NCBI GenBank assembly: GCA_047629355.1
Contig: JBLHWU010000017.1
Span: 1-40,988, forward strand
Direction of reading: 5' to 3'
Origin: CAYUNA01 sp047629355
GTDB taxonomy: Bacteria; Bacteroidota; Bacteroidia; Chitinophagales; Saprospiraceae
Length of the DNA: 40,988 nucleotides
The position numbers were made by a program, and so were the translations under genes. Below are positions 1 to 7,724 of the stretch, piece after piece (positions within the stretch are counted from its first letter, which is position 1; each line of letters starts with the position of its first letter). Under the pieces are notes generated by a model that was not told where the DNA came from, did not search any database, and saw nothing but the letters and a program-made list of their open reading frames with translations.

Positions 1-234
1 TTAAATAAAAAGCGAGACGAATCACTGCTTAGAGATTATAAAAACGACCTTCACCTCTTCTAGTCAGGTTAAATGACTGGTTTTCAAGGATTTTTGCTCA
101 TATTAGGATTTTAAAAAAGGATGTCCCACATACATATTGCAATCAACATTTGTTGAGGCCATCTGTTGTGGAAATAACGTTCCAAACCGATTTTCGTAGA
201 AATTGAACAAGAAAACACTGAAAGATTTAGAACA
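1..234. other. Upstream region of the cytochrome c peroxidase gene
   Basis: No gene is seen here. There is a short hairpin near 61-80 (AGTCA paired with TGACT). No clear TAnnTTTG promoter box was found ahead of the ATG at 235, so the promoter is unassigned. Confidence 0.4.
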
Positions 235-1581
235 ATGAAACGTTTTTTACAATTATTTGCTGGAGGTTTTATTTTAGTTATGATTCATGCGTGTAGTTCC
301 GACAACTTGTCGAGTCCTGTTGAATACGATTTGAAGCAGGCACTTAATGAGACTTCTCCAACTGGAAATTATACGGGCTACATTATGCCTGATGGGAGTG
401 ATTTGTCAAAAATTCCTCAAGACCCAAAGAATCCACTGACTATCGAAAAAGTCGAGTTGGGTAAAATGCTATTCTTTGAAACAGGATTGGCTTTAGAACC
501 TTTCAACGACGAAAATAAAGAGACTTATTCTTGCGCTAGTTGCCACATACCTGAAATTGGATTTATGCCTGGTCGCGCCCAAGGTATCGCCGATGGTGGA
601 CGAGGATTTGGAAACTTAGGTGATAATCGCTGGAAAGACCCAAACTATGAAGATGGGGATATTGATACTCAAGGTGCCCGTGCAATCAATTTGATGAATG
701 TTGCGTACACGACTAATACTTCTTGGTCGGGTATGTTTGGTGGTAATGATGCGAATATTGGAACGGAACATTTATGGGACAATAATCCCGACTTGGCAGT
801 TAATCACTTAGGGTATATGGGCTTGGAAAGCCAGAATATTGAAGGTTTGCACTTGCACCGATTGATTGTCAATAAAGAAGTGACCGATCAATTGGGCTAT
901 ACTCCGTTATTCGATGCAGCTTTTCCAGAATTTGAAGGAGAGGAACGCTATTCTGACCTCACGGGTAGCTTAGCTATTTCTGCTTATCTGCGGTCGATGG
1001 TTACGAACGAAGCGCCATTTCAAAAATATATAAATGGTGACCACGATGCCATGAGTACTGCACAAAAATCTGGAGCACTGTTGTTTTTTGGAAAAGCAGG
1101 TTGCTACCGTTGTCACAATGGACCAGCTTTAAATAATGCCGATGAATTTTATGCTTTGGGCGTCAATGATTTGCACCAAAGTGGTCTAGCATTGGCAACG
1201 GATGAAAATGATATTCGCAATCTTGGACGTGGTGGTTTTACTGGAGAAGCATTGGATATGCATAAGTTTAAAGTACCTCAGCTGTACAATATGCGCGAAA
1301 CTCCTTTTTATTTTCACGGTAGTAGCAAGCGGTCAATGATGGAAGTGATAGATTACTTTAACTTAGGTTTACCTGAAAATCCAAATGTGCCGATTGAAAA
1401 TATTGCGGCTCAGTTTCATCCACTAAATTTGACGCATCAAGAAAAAATTGATTTGATTGACTTTTTAGAAAATGGACTTTGGGATGCTAATTATCAACGA
1501 TTTGTTCCACCATTCGTCCTTTCAGGGAATTGTTTTCCAAATAATGACCAGAAGTCAAGGGAAGATTTAGGGTGTGAGTAA
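235..1581 (+). CDS. Di-haem cytochrome c peroxidase family lipoprotein
   Basis: Secreted di-haem peroxidase of the CcpA/MauG family, expected to reduce H2O2 or oxidise a partner protein in the periplasm using c-type haems. The 448-residue protein begins with a lipoprotein signal whose lipobox ends at Cys20 (IHAC), so it is probably membrane-anchored. Two CxxCH haem sites are visible: CASCH at about 100-104 and CYRCH at about 290-294, with the spacing usual for this family. Length is slightly above classical CcpA (about 330-350), as in Bacteroidota homologues. It stands alone and converges on the PPIase gene, with a strong hairpin terminator between them. Its electron donor cannot be told from the sequence. 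Confidence 0.9.
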   Translation: MKRFLQLFAGGFILVMIHACSSDNLSSPVEYDLKQALNETSPTGNYTGYIMPDGSDLSKIPQDPKNPLTIEKVELGKMLFFETGLALEPFNDENKETYSCASCHIPEIGFMPGRAQGIADGGRGFGNLGDNRWKDPNYEDGDIDTQGARAINLMNVAYTTNTSWSGMFGGNDANIGTEHLWDNNPDLAVNHLGYMGLESQNIEGLHLHRLIVNKEVTDQLGYTPLFDAAFPEFEGEERYSDLTGSLAISAYLRSMVTNEAPFQKYINGDHDAMSTAQKSGALLFFGKAGCYRCHNGPALNNADEFYALGVNDLHQSGLALATDENDIRNLGRGGFTGEALDMHKFKVPQLYNMRETPFYFHGSSKRSMMEVIDYFNLGLPENPNVPIENIAAQFHPLNLTHQEKIDLIDFLENGLWDANYQRFVPPFVLSGNCFPNNDQKSREDLGCE

Positions 1582-1608
1582 TTTTTAGAAATAGTTAATA
1601 TTTTAAAT

Positions 1609-1646
1609 AAAAAAGCGGTCGTTTCATTGAAACGACCGCTTTTTTA
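1609..1646. terminator. Bidirectional intrinsic terminator
   Basis: A near-perfect inverted repeat (AAAAGCGGTCGTTTCA, a 3-base loop, then its complement) has an A-run on the left and a T-run on the right. It lies between two convergent genes, so it can end transcripts from both strands. Confidence 0.9.
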
Positions 1647-1666
1647 TTCTACTAAATATCCAAATA

Positions 1667-2149
1667 TTAAAAATCAAGCAACCCAATATCAAAAATAATC
1701 GGCTGATTGTTACTCGGAGGATTGTTGCCATAGGCCAAATAAGAAGGAATAAACAACTGTCCGCTACCACCTTTACTCAGATAAGGAATGCCAATTTGCC
1801 AGCCCACAATCAAGTTGTCCAACGGAAAAGTAACACCTGTAGCATTTTGGTCAAAAGTATCGTCGCTCAAGTTATAACCTCTGTAAGTCACCGTGACATT
1901 GCTGCTCAAATTTGGACGGTCGGTATCTCCTGTATCTTCAATAACTCTAATGAAAACGCCCGACTCATCAATAAAAGTAGCAGTCAAATTATTGTCTGTT
2001 AAATACTGCTCAATTGCCAAGCTATCTTGCACCAACTGCGCTTTACCTGCCGTTGTTAAGATCGGAATGCTTGGTTCTGAGACATCATCGTCACTACAAG
2101 CAAATAGTGCAATGCCACAGAGTAATAAAAGTGGAAATAATTTATTCAT
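1667..2149 (-). CDS. FKBP-type peptidyl-prolyl cis-trans isomerase, lipoprotein
   Basis: Peptidyl-prolyl isomerase expected to help fold exported proteins. I start it at the ATG at 2149, giving 160 aa, because this begins a proper lipoprotein signal (MNKLFPLLLLCGIALFAC, lipobox ending in Cys). A longer reading from 2224 adds 25 non-signal residues and would begin upstream of the likely transcription start. The C-terminal half carries FKBP features: VTYRGYNLSDDTFDQN, then a segment around VGWQIGIPYLSKGG and the FIPSYLAYGNN motif. Monocistronic and convergent with the cytochrome peroxidase gene. Confidence 0.9.
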   Translation of the reverse strand: MNKLFPLLLLCGIALFACSDDDVSEPSIPILTTAGKAQLVQDSLAIEQYLTDNNLTATFIDESGVFIRVIEDTGDTDRPNLSSNVTVTYRGYNLSDDTFDQNATGVTFPLDNLIVGWQIGIPYLSKGGSGQLFIPSYLAYGNNPPSNNQPIIFDIGLLDF

Positions 2150-2221
2150 GATTGTTATTTTATTTTTAAAATTAGTTGAAACAGCAACGAAAGAAATACT
2201 CATTTCGCCGCCGTAAAGCCG

Positions 2222-2229
2222 CAAAAGTA
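2222..2229 (-). promoter_or_regulatory. Bacteroidota -7 promoter box for the PPIase gene
   Basis: On the minus strand this reads TACTTTTG, a match to TAnnTTTG, about 73 bases before the preferred start codon. No good -33 TTG was found at the expected spacing, so the call rests on the -7 box and position. Confidence 0.5.
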
Positions 2230-2316
2230 GATTTTTTTAACTAAAAAAGGCTGATTAGTCCTTATCAATCAGCTCTTTTTGTCATATCAAAATATCGAAT
2301 AGTTTAAACATCTCTC

Positions 2317-3117
2317 TTACAACATTTTCTTAATTTTATTATACATACCCACATTCGTTTGATTTCCTTTACAATTCAATTCTTCTTTTTTACTATGAAT
2401 CGCCTTCACTCGATTGCCTGGGTCAGGGTGCGTACTCAAAAATTCAGGTGGACGTTGACCGCCGACTTCATTGAGTTTTTCAAAAAAACCAGCCGCTCCA
2501 GCTGCATTATAGCTCGTGCCACAAAGGTAGCGCACCGAGTATTCGTCTGCTTGCGATTCGTGCTTGCGACTAAAGCCCAAAGAGATAACGCTTAGTGCCA
2601 TTTGGCTCAAAGTACCGCCGTCTTCCTTGCCCGTCACTACCGCACGCAAGGCATCTAATCCGTAGAGTTTAGTCATTTGCTGAGTAGAATGTCTCAAGGC
2701 AGCGTGGGCGATTTCGTGTCCCATTACGCCCGCGAGTTGGTCTTCCGAATCCAAGTATTTTATCAAGCCCGTATAGACATATAAGTAGCCACCAGGAACT
2801 GCAAAAGCGTTCAAAGTTTTGTCGTCTTTGACAATCTTGACCGTCCAGTCAAATTCATTTTTGTAAGCAACTTCTCCCGAATTTAAGATTTTATCCGTCA
2901 ATCCTCGAATGTATTTGTAGGCTTCTTCATTGCCTCGCTCTGGCAAAATCGGGTAGTTTTGCTGGTCTTTTTCGATTTCTGCGCTAAACTGTCTCCCCAT
3001 TTCAATATCATCTTGAATGGAAAAAAGGTTAAGTCCTTGTCCGTTTTTCATATTGCAACCAAAGTTTGAAAAAAGCAGTGCAGCAAAGATTGGTAACATG
3101 ATTTTTTTAGAAAACAT
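2317..3117 (-). CDS. M48 family zinc metalloprotease, lipoprotein
   Basis: Periplasmic zinc protease of the M48 family (BepA/LoiP-like), probably involved in quality control of envelope proteins. The 266-residue product has a lipoprotein signal with Cys21 (SNFGC). The zinc site HEIAH is at about 134-138 and the third ligand lies in ESQAD at about 187-191, in the usual arrangement. There is no TPR tail, unlike BepA, so it is the short form. It is monocistronic with a long 5' region of over 400 bases. Confidence 0.92.
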   Translation of the reverse strand: MFSKKIMLPIFAALLFSNFGCNMKNGQGLNLFSIQDDIEMGRQFSAEIEKDQQNYPILPERGNEEAYKYIRGLTDKILNSGEVAYKNEFDWTVKIVKDDKTLNAFAVPGGYLYVYTGLIKYLDSEDQLAGVMGHEIAHAALRHSTQQMTKLYGLDALRAVVTGKEDGGTLSQMALSVISLGFSRKHESQADEYSVRYLCGTSYNAAGAAGFFEKLNEVGGQRPPEFLSTHPDPGNRVKAIHSKKEELNCKGNQTNVGMYNKIKKML

Positions 3118-3409
3118 ATTCGTTTGTTTAAAAGTTAGTAGTCAAGCATTTATTGAAAGAAAAATATAGTCTTCGTTTTTTTTAACGACAAGAAGACTGA
3201 ATTGTTCCCTTTTTTATTGTCTAAAGACGCAGTTTTTTGAAAAGAGTAACATCTTTGCGGTAGATTTTAAAAAACGGATAAGGTTTTATGGCGGTCAAAT
3301 ATCGGTCATTTTATTTTTTGAAGAATGAAATTGTTTCTTCTTGAACAATGAACCAAATATACACAGTTATAAAAAATATCACATTTGTTTTCAGGAGATT
3401 ATAATTTAT

Positions 3410-3444
3410 AAAAAAGTCGTCACCATATTGGGATGACTTTTTTT
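3410..3444 (+). terminator. Orphan intrinsic terminator
   Basis: Stem AAAAAAGTCGTC (3410-3421) pairs with GGATGACTTTTTT, with one G-T pair and a loop of about 10 bases, followed by a run of seven Ts. No ORF ends just upstream on the plus strand, so it either ends an unrecognised small transcript or is left from a lost gene. Confidence 0.65.
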
Positions 3445-3523
3445 GTCTTAAATTAAATCTTCCCTCCCTTTTTTATTCCTGTTAAAGGTGTTTACTTTGG
3501 GCCAAAATCTTTCGTGACTTGCC

Positions 3524-3583
3524 CGGTGTGTAGGCTTCAGCCGAGGCTTTCACTATCTCGCGTAGGCTGAAGCCTACACACCG
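3524..3583. repeat. REP-like palindrome with 19-bp perfect arms
   Basis: The arms at 3524-3542 (CGGTGTGTAGGCTTCAGCC) and 3565-3583 are exact reverse complements around a 22-base centre. It ends 17 bases before the start codon of the CYTH gene, so it would lie in that gene's leader if the promoter is upstream. It has no T-run and does not look like a terminator. Confidence 0.85.
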
Positions 3584-3600
3584 AACAAAATAAAAACAAA

Positions 3601-4122
3601 ATGCCACAAAACGTAGAAATCAAAGCCCGCTGTGCCGACCCAGAGAAAATTCAAAAAATCTTGACTGCTCAAAATGCGCGATTTATTGGAGTTGACCACC
3701 AAATCGACACTTACTTTAATGTAGCAAACGGACGTCTCAAACTACGCGAAGGAACGATTGAAAACCACCTAATTTTTTATAAGCGCGACAACCAAGCTGG
3801 CCCAAAAAAGTCGGAAGTTATTTTATATCCATCAGAATCTGATTCTACACTGAAAAGTGCCCTATTGGCAAGCATCGGCGAAAAAGTCGTCATTGATAAG
3901 AAACGGGCTATTTATTTTATTGATAATGTGAAATTTCATGTCGATAATGTCAAAGGCTTGGGTAGTTTTATGGAAATTGAAGCCATTGACCGCACCGATA
4001 CTTTACCGTTGGAAAAACTTCACGAACAATGTTGGTTCTTCATGGATTTATTGGAAATTGCCGATGCTGATTTAATTGATGTCTCGTACAGCGACCTATT
4101 ATTGGCAAAAAAAACGGATTAG
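3601..4122 (+). CDS. CYTH domain protein (class IV adenylate cyclase / triphosphatase-like)
   Basis: 173-residue CYTH-superfamily protein. The N-terminal signature is present as VEIKARC at about 5-11, followed by basic and acidic strands typical of the tunnel fold (GRLKLREG, KSEVILY, FMEIEAID). Members act on triphosphates: class IV adenylate cyclases make cAMP, others hydrolyse thiamine triphosphate or inorganic triphosphate. The sequence alone does not decide between these. The stop is separated by only two bases from the next ATG, so it is co-transcribed and probably translationally coupled with the mevalonate kinase gene. Confidence 0.85.
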   Translation: MPQNVEIKARCADPEKIQKILTAQNARFIGVDHQIDTYFNVANGRLKLREGTIENHLIFYKRDNQAGPKKSEVILYPSESDSTLKSALLASIGEKVVIDKKRAIYFIDNVKFHVDNVKGLGSFMEIEAIDRTDTLPLEKLHEQCWFFMDLLEIADADLIDVSYSDLLLAKKTD

Positions 4123-4124
4123 TC

Positions 4125-5021
4125 ATGGACTTAGATTTAACCAAAAAATATCCTTCTAAATTATTGCTTTTCGGCGAACATACTATCCTCAAAGGTTCGC
4201 AAGCCCTCGCGATGCCGCTACCCAATTTTTATGGTCAATGGGCGTATTCGACTGATTTTTCTAAGCAAATGGATTTGGGCAAATTTGCGGATTATTTGGA
4301 GATTGAATTTTCTGATTATTTTAATATTATTGAGTTTAAAGCCTTGTTGTCCAAAGGTTTGTATTTTAAATCGAATATTCCAACGGGTTATGGTGTCGGT
4401 AGTTCGGGCGCATTGGTTGCTGCGGTTTTTGATGTTTTTTGTAAAAAGAAATCGGTTGTTTTAAAAAAGGATTTAAAGCCATTTTTTGGGAAAATGGAAA
4501 GCTTTTTTCACGGTTCAAGTTCGGGGATTGACCCCTTGATTTGTTATTTGGAGGAGAATATTTTATTGGAAGGAACGAGTAAAATGGAATCGGTGGTCTT
4601 GCCTGATTTTTCAAAAATGGGGGATTGGACGATTTTTTTGTTGGATACTGGAATGCGGCGTGAAACGGGACCATTCGTCCATCTTTTTTTAGAAAAATGT
4701 AAGAATCCTGCCTATTTATCTCAAATTGAAACCAAATTAAATCCTTTGATTGGTACTGGAATTGATGATTTTTTAAAAGGCGATTTTCTTTCTCTTTTTG
4801 AACAATTTCATTTGATTGGGGCATGTCAAAAGGAATGGTTTTCAGAAATGATACCGACTGTTTTTCAAGCGATTTGGGACGAAGGATTAGCTGGGGATTT
4901 GTATAAATTGAAGCTTTGTGGGGCTGGTGGTGGCGGTTTTATTTTGGGGATGACGGGGGATTTTGAAAAGACGGCGGAGGTGCTTGGGGATTGGGATTTG
5001 CAGGTTGTTTTTGAAAATTGA
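4125..5021 (+). CDS. GHMP-family kinase, probable mevalonate kinase
   Basis: 298-residue GHMP kinase. The start FGEHTILKGSQALAMP (about 16-31) is the mevalonate-kinase-type substrate loop. The ATP loop lies at about 85-101 (PTGYGVGSSGALVAA). Motif 2 is HGSSSGIDPL at about 129-138, and the glycine-rich GAGGGG lies near the C-terminus. It probably phosphorylates mevalonate for isoprenoid synthesis, which implies the mevalonate pathway in this organism; other pathway genes are not in the window. It is the second gene of an operon with the CYTH gene. Confidence 0.85.
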   Translation: MDLDLTKKYPSKLLLFGEHTILKGSQALAMPLPNFYGQWAYSTDFSKQMDLGKFADYLEIEFSDYFNIIEFKALLSKGLYFKSNIPTGYGVGSSGALVAAVFDVFCKKKSVVLKKDLKPFFGKMESFFHGSSSGIDPLICYLEENILLEGTSKMESVVLPDFSKMGDWTIFLLDTGMRRETGPFVHLFLEKCKNPAYLSQIETKLNPLIGTGIDDFLKGDFLSLFEQFHLIGACQKEWFSEMIPTVFQAIWDEGLAGDLYKLKLCGAGGGGFILGMTGDFEKTAEVLGDWDLQVVFEN

Positions 5022-5040
5022 GTAGTTATGCTTTTTTATT

Positions 5041-5277
5041 TCAGTTCAATATATTTAATTGCAATTTTTCAAACTCCTGAAACTTCTGAAATGGAAATTC
5101 ATTCTTTCTATTTTCTCCGTATTGCTTATCTCTCAATAGTTCTGAAATTCTCTTAAATTCAAAATAAAACATTCGAATTAACTGCTTTTTATTTATCTCA
5201 AACTCAACATCTAACTCTAAATCTTTTATTTCGTCTCCAAAATCTTCTGCGAATCCTTCTGCTTTAAAATTCACCAT
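5041..5277 (-). CDS. Small protein of unknown function
   Basis: 78-residue acidic and lysine-rich protein (VNFKAEGFAEDFGDEIKDLE), with no signal peptide or membrane segment and no family I recognise. Its ATG at 5277 overlaps the stop of the decayed reading frame at 5271-5558 (ATGGTGA), the arrangement of a translationally coupled pair. The upstream partner has lost its start, so expression of this gene is doubtful. The low GC matches the neighbouring fragment. Confidence 0.5.
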   Translation of the reverse strand: MVNFKAEGFAEDFGDEIKDLELDVEFEINKKQLIRMFYFEFKRISELLRDKQYGENRKNEFPFQKFQEFEKLQLNILN

Positions 5278-5558
5278 GTGTTTTTAGACGAAAATTCTTT
5301 TATAGTTATTCGTTCACCTTCCGGTTCTTCATGCCAAATAAATCTTCTTTTTGATTCTCCTTTCATTATCCCAATCAATGAATTTAAGCACTCTTCTATC
5401 GGGTCTTCTGGAAAAATATGGGTTATAGTAATTTCATGAGATTTCTCGTTAACATATATCCAATATGTACTCCAACCATGTTCCTCTAAATAATAACTAA
5501 TGTTAACATCTATCTGTTTTTTAATTTTTTGCTGATTGCCAAGGATGTATCTATAAAC
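5271..5558 (-). pseudogene. 5'-truncated gene fragment of unknown family
   Basis: An open minus-strand frame of about 95 codons runs from a TAG at 5559-5561 to a TGA at 5271-5273. It reads like real protein (YYLEEHGWSTYWIYVNEK, then HIFPEDPIEECLNSLIGIMK and RRFIWHEEPEGERI). It has no ATG, GTG or convincing TTG start near its 5' end; the only ATG is deep inside. I read it as the 3' part of a gene that lost its start. The composition and small-pair arrangement resemble immunity or antitoxin-type accessory genes, but I cannot name a family. Confidence 0.55.
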
Positions 5559-5583
5559 CTACTTATTTTAAAGGACAAACAAC

Positions 5584-6024
5584 TCATCCTTTTTCCGCAA
5601 ACCCCTTAAATTGATTCAACCACTTCTGCGTCTGCTTTTTAAACATCCCTGGCATCAAAAATACCATCATTTTTATCATAAAACCATTCAATTGGGTGTA
5701 TTCAATCTCCGCCGTCCACCGCGTTTGCTTCGCCGATAGCCAGTCAAATTTATTCACCATACTATTCGTCATGTACTTATGAACGTAGATTCCACTGAAT
5801 TCATTAGGCAAGTTTCTAACCGTAACTGTCTCCAATAATTCCATTTCTCGACCATTCATATCGTATATAATTCGAGCTTTTGACCCAACTACCCCGCGTT
5901 TGCCACTCAAATATTCAAAGCGGATAAATCCATCTTACCAATGCGGCATATTGTCAGGATTGTCAAATGATTCGATGACTTTTTCACGGGGTAAGTTAAT
6001 ATCGACGTGGCATTTAAATTTCAT
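5584..6024 (-). pseudogene. SRPBCC / polyketide-cyclase-like protein with an in-frame TAA
   Basis: From the ATG at 6024 the minus strand reads as a complete 146-codon protein. It starts KFKCHVDINLPREKVIESF, a typical START/SRPBCC opening, and ends near WLNQFKGFAEKG. One TAA at codon 30 (5935-5937) interrupts it. The context (NPDNMPHW, stop, DGFIRFEYLSG) suggests a Gln CAA changed to TAA by one base. The rest is intact, so the loss is recent, or this is a sequencing error. A restart at the TTG at 5910 would give 108 aa but lack the first helix and strand. Confidence 0.75.
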
Positions 6025-6093
6025 AATGGATAGGATTTGAGTTAAAATTTAAGACTATAATTGCTGATTGCTCATTCCTAATTGCTCATTGAG

Positions 6094-6525
6094 TTACTCT
6101 TCTTCCCTTCGATGAAACCGCAACAAATGCCCATCTGCCGCTTCATTATACAATTCTAAAATAAGCGTTCGTTTTTGCCGACCGTCGGTAGGAAATAAAA
6201 TCTTCACGGGATTGTGAACATAGCCGTTGTCTTCAAATAATAGAATCTGTCGATTGCGAGTCGATAACCGAAATTTAATTAACTCGTTGGCATCTTTTGG
6301 AAGTGGCACATCTCGATAGCCTTCTTCGTATAAAAATTGTCGAACCATCTCGTAAGTCGTCGCCAAATTTCCTCCCGAAAAAACAGATTGATAAACATAA
6401 CCATCACTTTCTCCGCCCATATAATCATCACCTGCCGCTGGAAATGCTCGGCGCATTGGCAATCGTTGCGGTTCGTCCAACACGGCGAAAATGGATTTTC
6501 TCTCTTGTGCAATGCTTGCAATCAT
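6094..6525 (-). CDS. Conserved-looking protein of unknown function
   Basis: 143-residue soluble protein with no signal peptide, starting at an ATG at 6525. It contains SIAQERKSIFAVLDEPQR, then GGESDGYVYQSVFSGG, and ends in an acidic RREEE tail. I do not recognise the family. It is preceded by a good -7 promoter box (6558-6565) and looks intact, so it is probably a real monocistronic gene. Confidence 0.65.
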   Translation of the reverse strand: MIASIAQERKSIFAVLDEPQRLPMRRAFPAAGDDYMGGESDGYVYQSVFSGGNLATTYEMVRQFLYEEGYRDVPLPKDANELIKFRLSTRNRQILLFEDNGYVHNPVKILFPTDGRQKRTLILELYNEAADGHLLRFHRREEE

Positions 6526-6557
6526 AAGAAATGTTTATTTTGTACGTCCTTTGAATG

Positions 6558-6565
6558 CAAAAATA
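6558..6565 (-). promoter_or_regulatory. Bacteroidota -7 promoter box
   Basis: The minus strand reads TATTTTTG, matching TAnnTTTG, about 33 bases before the ATG at 6525. A TTG lies upstream at a somewhat long spacing (about 24 bases), so the -33 element is uncertain. Confidence 0.5.
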
Positions 6566-6716
6566 AACATTTTGTTGAAACTTTAATAGCAATAGTAAGA
6601 AAATACTAATTTTTATTGGAAATTAGAAAATGAACAGACATTTTAGAATTGTTTTACCACATAGTTCAGATAGCATTTTCACATAGCCACATAGCTTTTA
6701 GAACATTAAGATAAGC

Positions 6717-6976
6717 GGTAGTGTAGCAAATGTGCACCACCATTTATTGAAAAAGTGATTTATTACCGTGTAAACGAAGGTTCTTTTAAGTTTGAGAAGC
6801 GAGAAAATCGTAAGGTTTTCGAGCTTCAAAAAACACAGTGCGCGTTGCCTGCGGCAACGCGGGAGGGGGGTATTAAGGGACAAAAACAATTTTTGCAAAA
6901 TCGTTTTTGTTCCTTAAAAATCCCTTTGATAAACAAAAGCACCTAAACTGTAAAAGTGCATATTTGTGGCACTACC
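6717..6976 (+). mobile_element. MITE-like element, copy 1 (260 bp)
   Basis: It begins GGTAGTGTAGCAAATGTGCA and ends with the reverse complement of nearly the same sequence (GGTAGTGCCACAAATATGCA read inward). The 8-base flanks are AGATAAGC and ACATAAAC (6 of 8 identical), consistent with an old target duplication. The interior holds the hairpin GTTGCC-TGC-GGCAAC and a long hairpin centred on TTTTTGCAAAA. No transposase is encoded, so it is non-autonomous. Confidence 0.88.
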
Positions 6977-7028
6977 ACATAAACTATGTTTTCTATGTGG
7001 TAAAAACAGTTTGAATAGTATTGAAATC

Positions 7029-7511
7029 TTACAAAAACGAAGCATCAAATCCAAACGGCAACAAATCCTTCCCCGTTTCAAAAATATAAATCGGTCCAGT
7101 TTCCCCTCGTAAAATCACTCGAATCAACTGCTTATGCTTCAATTCCATCTCACAAATCACTTGCCGACAAGCCCCACAAGGGGCAGCGGGCGATTCAATT
7201 AACATTTCTGGATTCTTAACCGTAATCGCAATTGTCTTGACCGCAGATTTCGGAAACTGACTGGCAGCTGCCGCAAACGCCGTCCGTTCCGCACACAGAC
7301 ACATCGGATAAGCCGCATTTTCTTGGTTGCTGCCTTCCAGAATCTCCCCATTTTTTAACAAAACGGCTGCTCCAACTTTAAAATTAGAATATGGCGACCA
7401 GGAATATTTTAACGCTTTTTTCGCATGTTTTAATAACAATCGGTCGCTTTTCGACAACTCTTTCGGCTTTTCAAAAACCGTATATTGCACTTGCCAAGTC
7501 TGTTCTTTCAT
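7029..7511 (-). CDS. cdd: Cytidine deaminase
   Basis: Zinc-dependent cytidine deaminase converting cytidine or deoxycytidine to the uridine forms in pyrimidine salvage. The 160-residue length fits the small tetrameric type. Zinc and catalytic residues are visible: Cys73-Ala-Glu75 and the PCGAC motif at about 111-115. The N-terminus (VQYTVFEKPKELSKSDRLLL) is typical of Bacteroidota members. Monocistronic, divergent from the saccharopine dehydrogenase gene. Confidence 0.95.
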   Translation of the reverse strand: MKEQTWQVQYTVFEKPKELSKSDRLLLKHAKKALKYSWSPYSNFKVGAAVLLKNGEILEGSNQENAAYPMCLCAERTAFAAAASQFPKSAVKTIAITVKNPEMLIESPAAPCGACRQVICEMELKHKQLIRVILRGETGPIYIFETGKDLLPFGFDASFL

Positions 7512-7724
7512 AAATGTGATGGTTGAATTTTTTTTAAAATAATAACATCAAAACACTTAGGTCTTTGCTTTAGAACTAATATCTTGCACTTTTTTTAAGC
7601 AATCCTTTTATTTGTCAGGTTATTTTTATTAAAAATAAGCTAAGCAAGTTAGGGAAATTACTTGAAAGGTTGTGTACAAAATCGAGATAATCGAAATAAT
7701 CACGCCAATCGAAACAATCAAAAC

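Larger units (their letters stand above)
3118..3600. other. Gene-free interval with an orphan terminator and a REP-like palindrome
   Basis: This divergent 483-base gap holds no credible ORF. It contains an intrinsic terminator at 3410-3444 and a 19-bp perfect inverted repeat at 3524-3583. On the minus strand TATATTTG (3354-3361) fits the -7 consensus and could serve the protease gene, but it is about 240 bases from its start. Confidence 0.6.
6526..7028. other. Gene-free interval containing repeat-element copy 1
   Basis: Besides the promoter of the 6094-6525 gene, this gap is mostly the 260-bp repeat element described separately. The remaining bases are AT-rich with no ORF support. Confidence 0.7.

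Noticed and set aside
4366..4824. 152-codon minus-strand ORF opposite the mevalonate kinase gene
   Set aside because: It is the antisense of a well-supported GHMP kinase gene, with no recognisable protein features.
6755..6946. Short ORFs within the repeat-element copies (also near 35350-35607)
   Set aside because: They are translations of the MITE sequence, change frame between copies because of indels, and show no conserved protein.
7662..7724. N-terminal extension of the saccharopine dehydrogenase
   Set aside because: It reads an AATCGAAA-type repeat (NRDNRNNHANRNNQN); the Rossmann fold starts right at the ATG at 7725.
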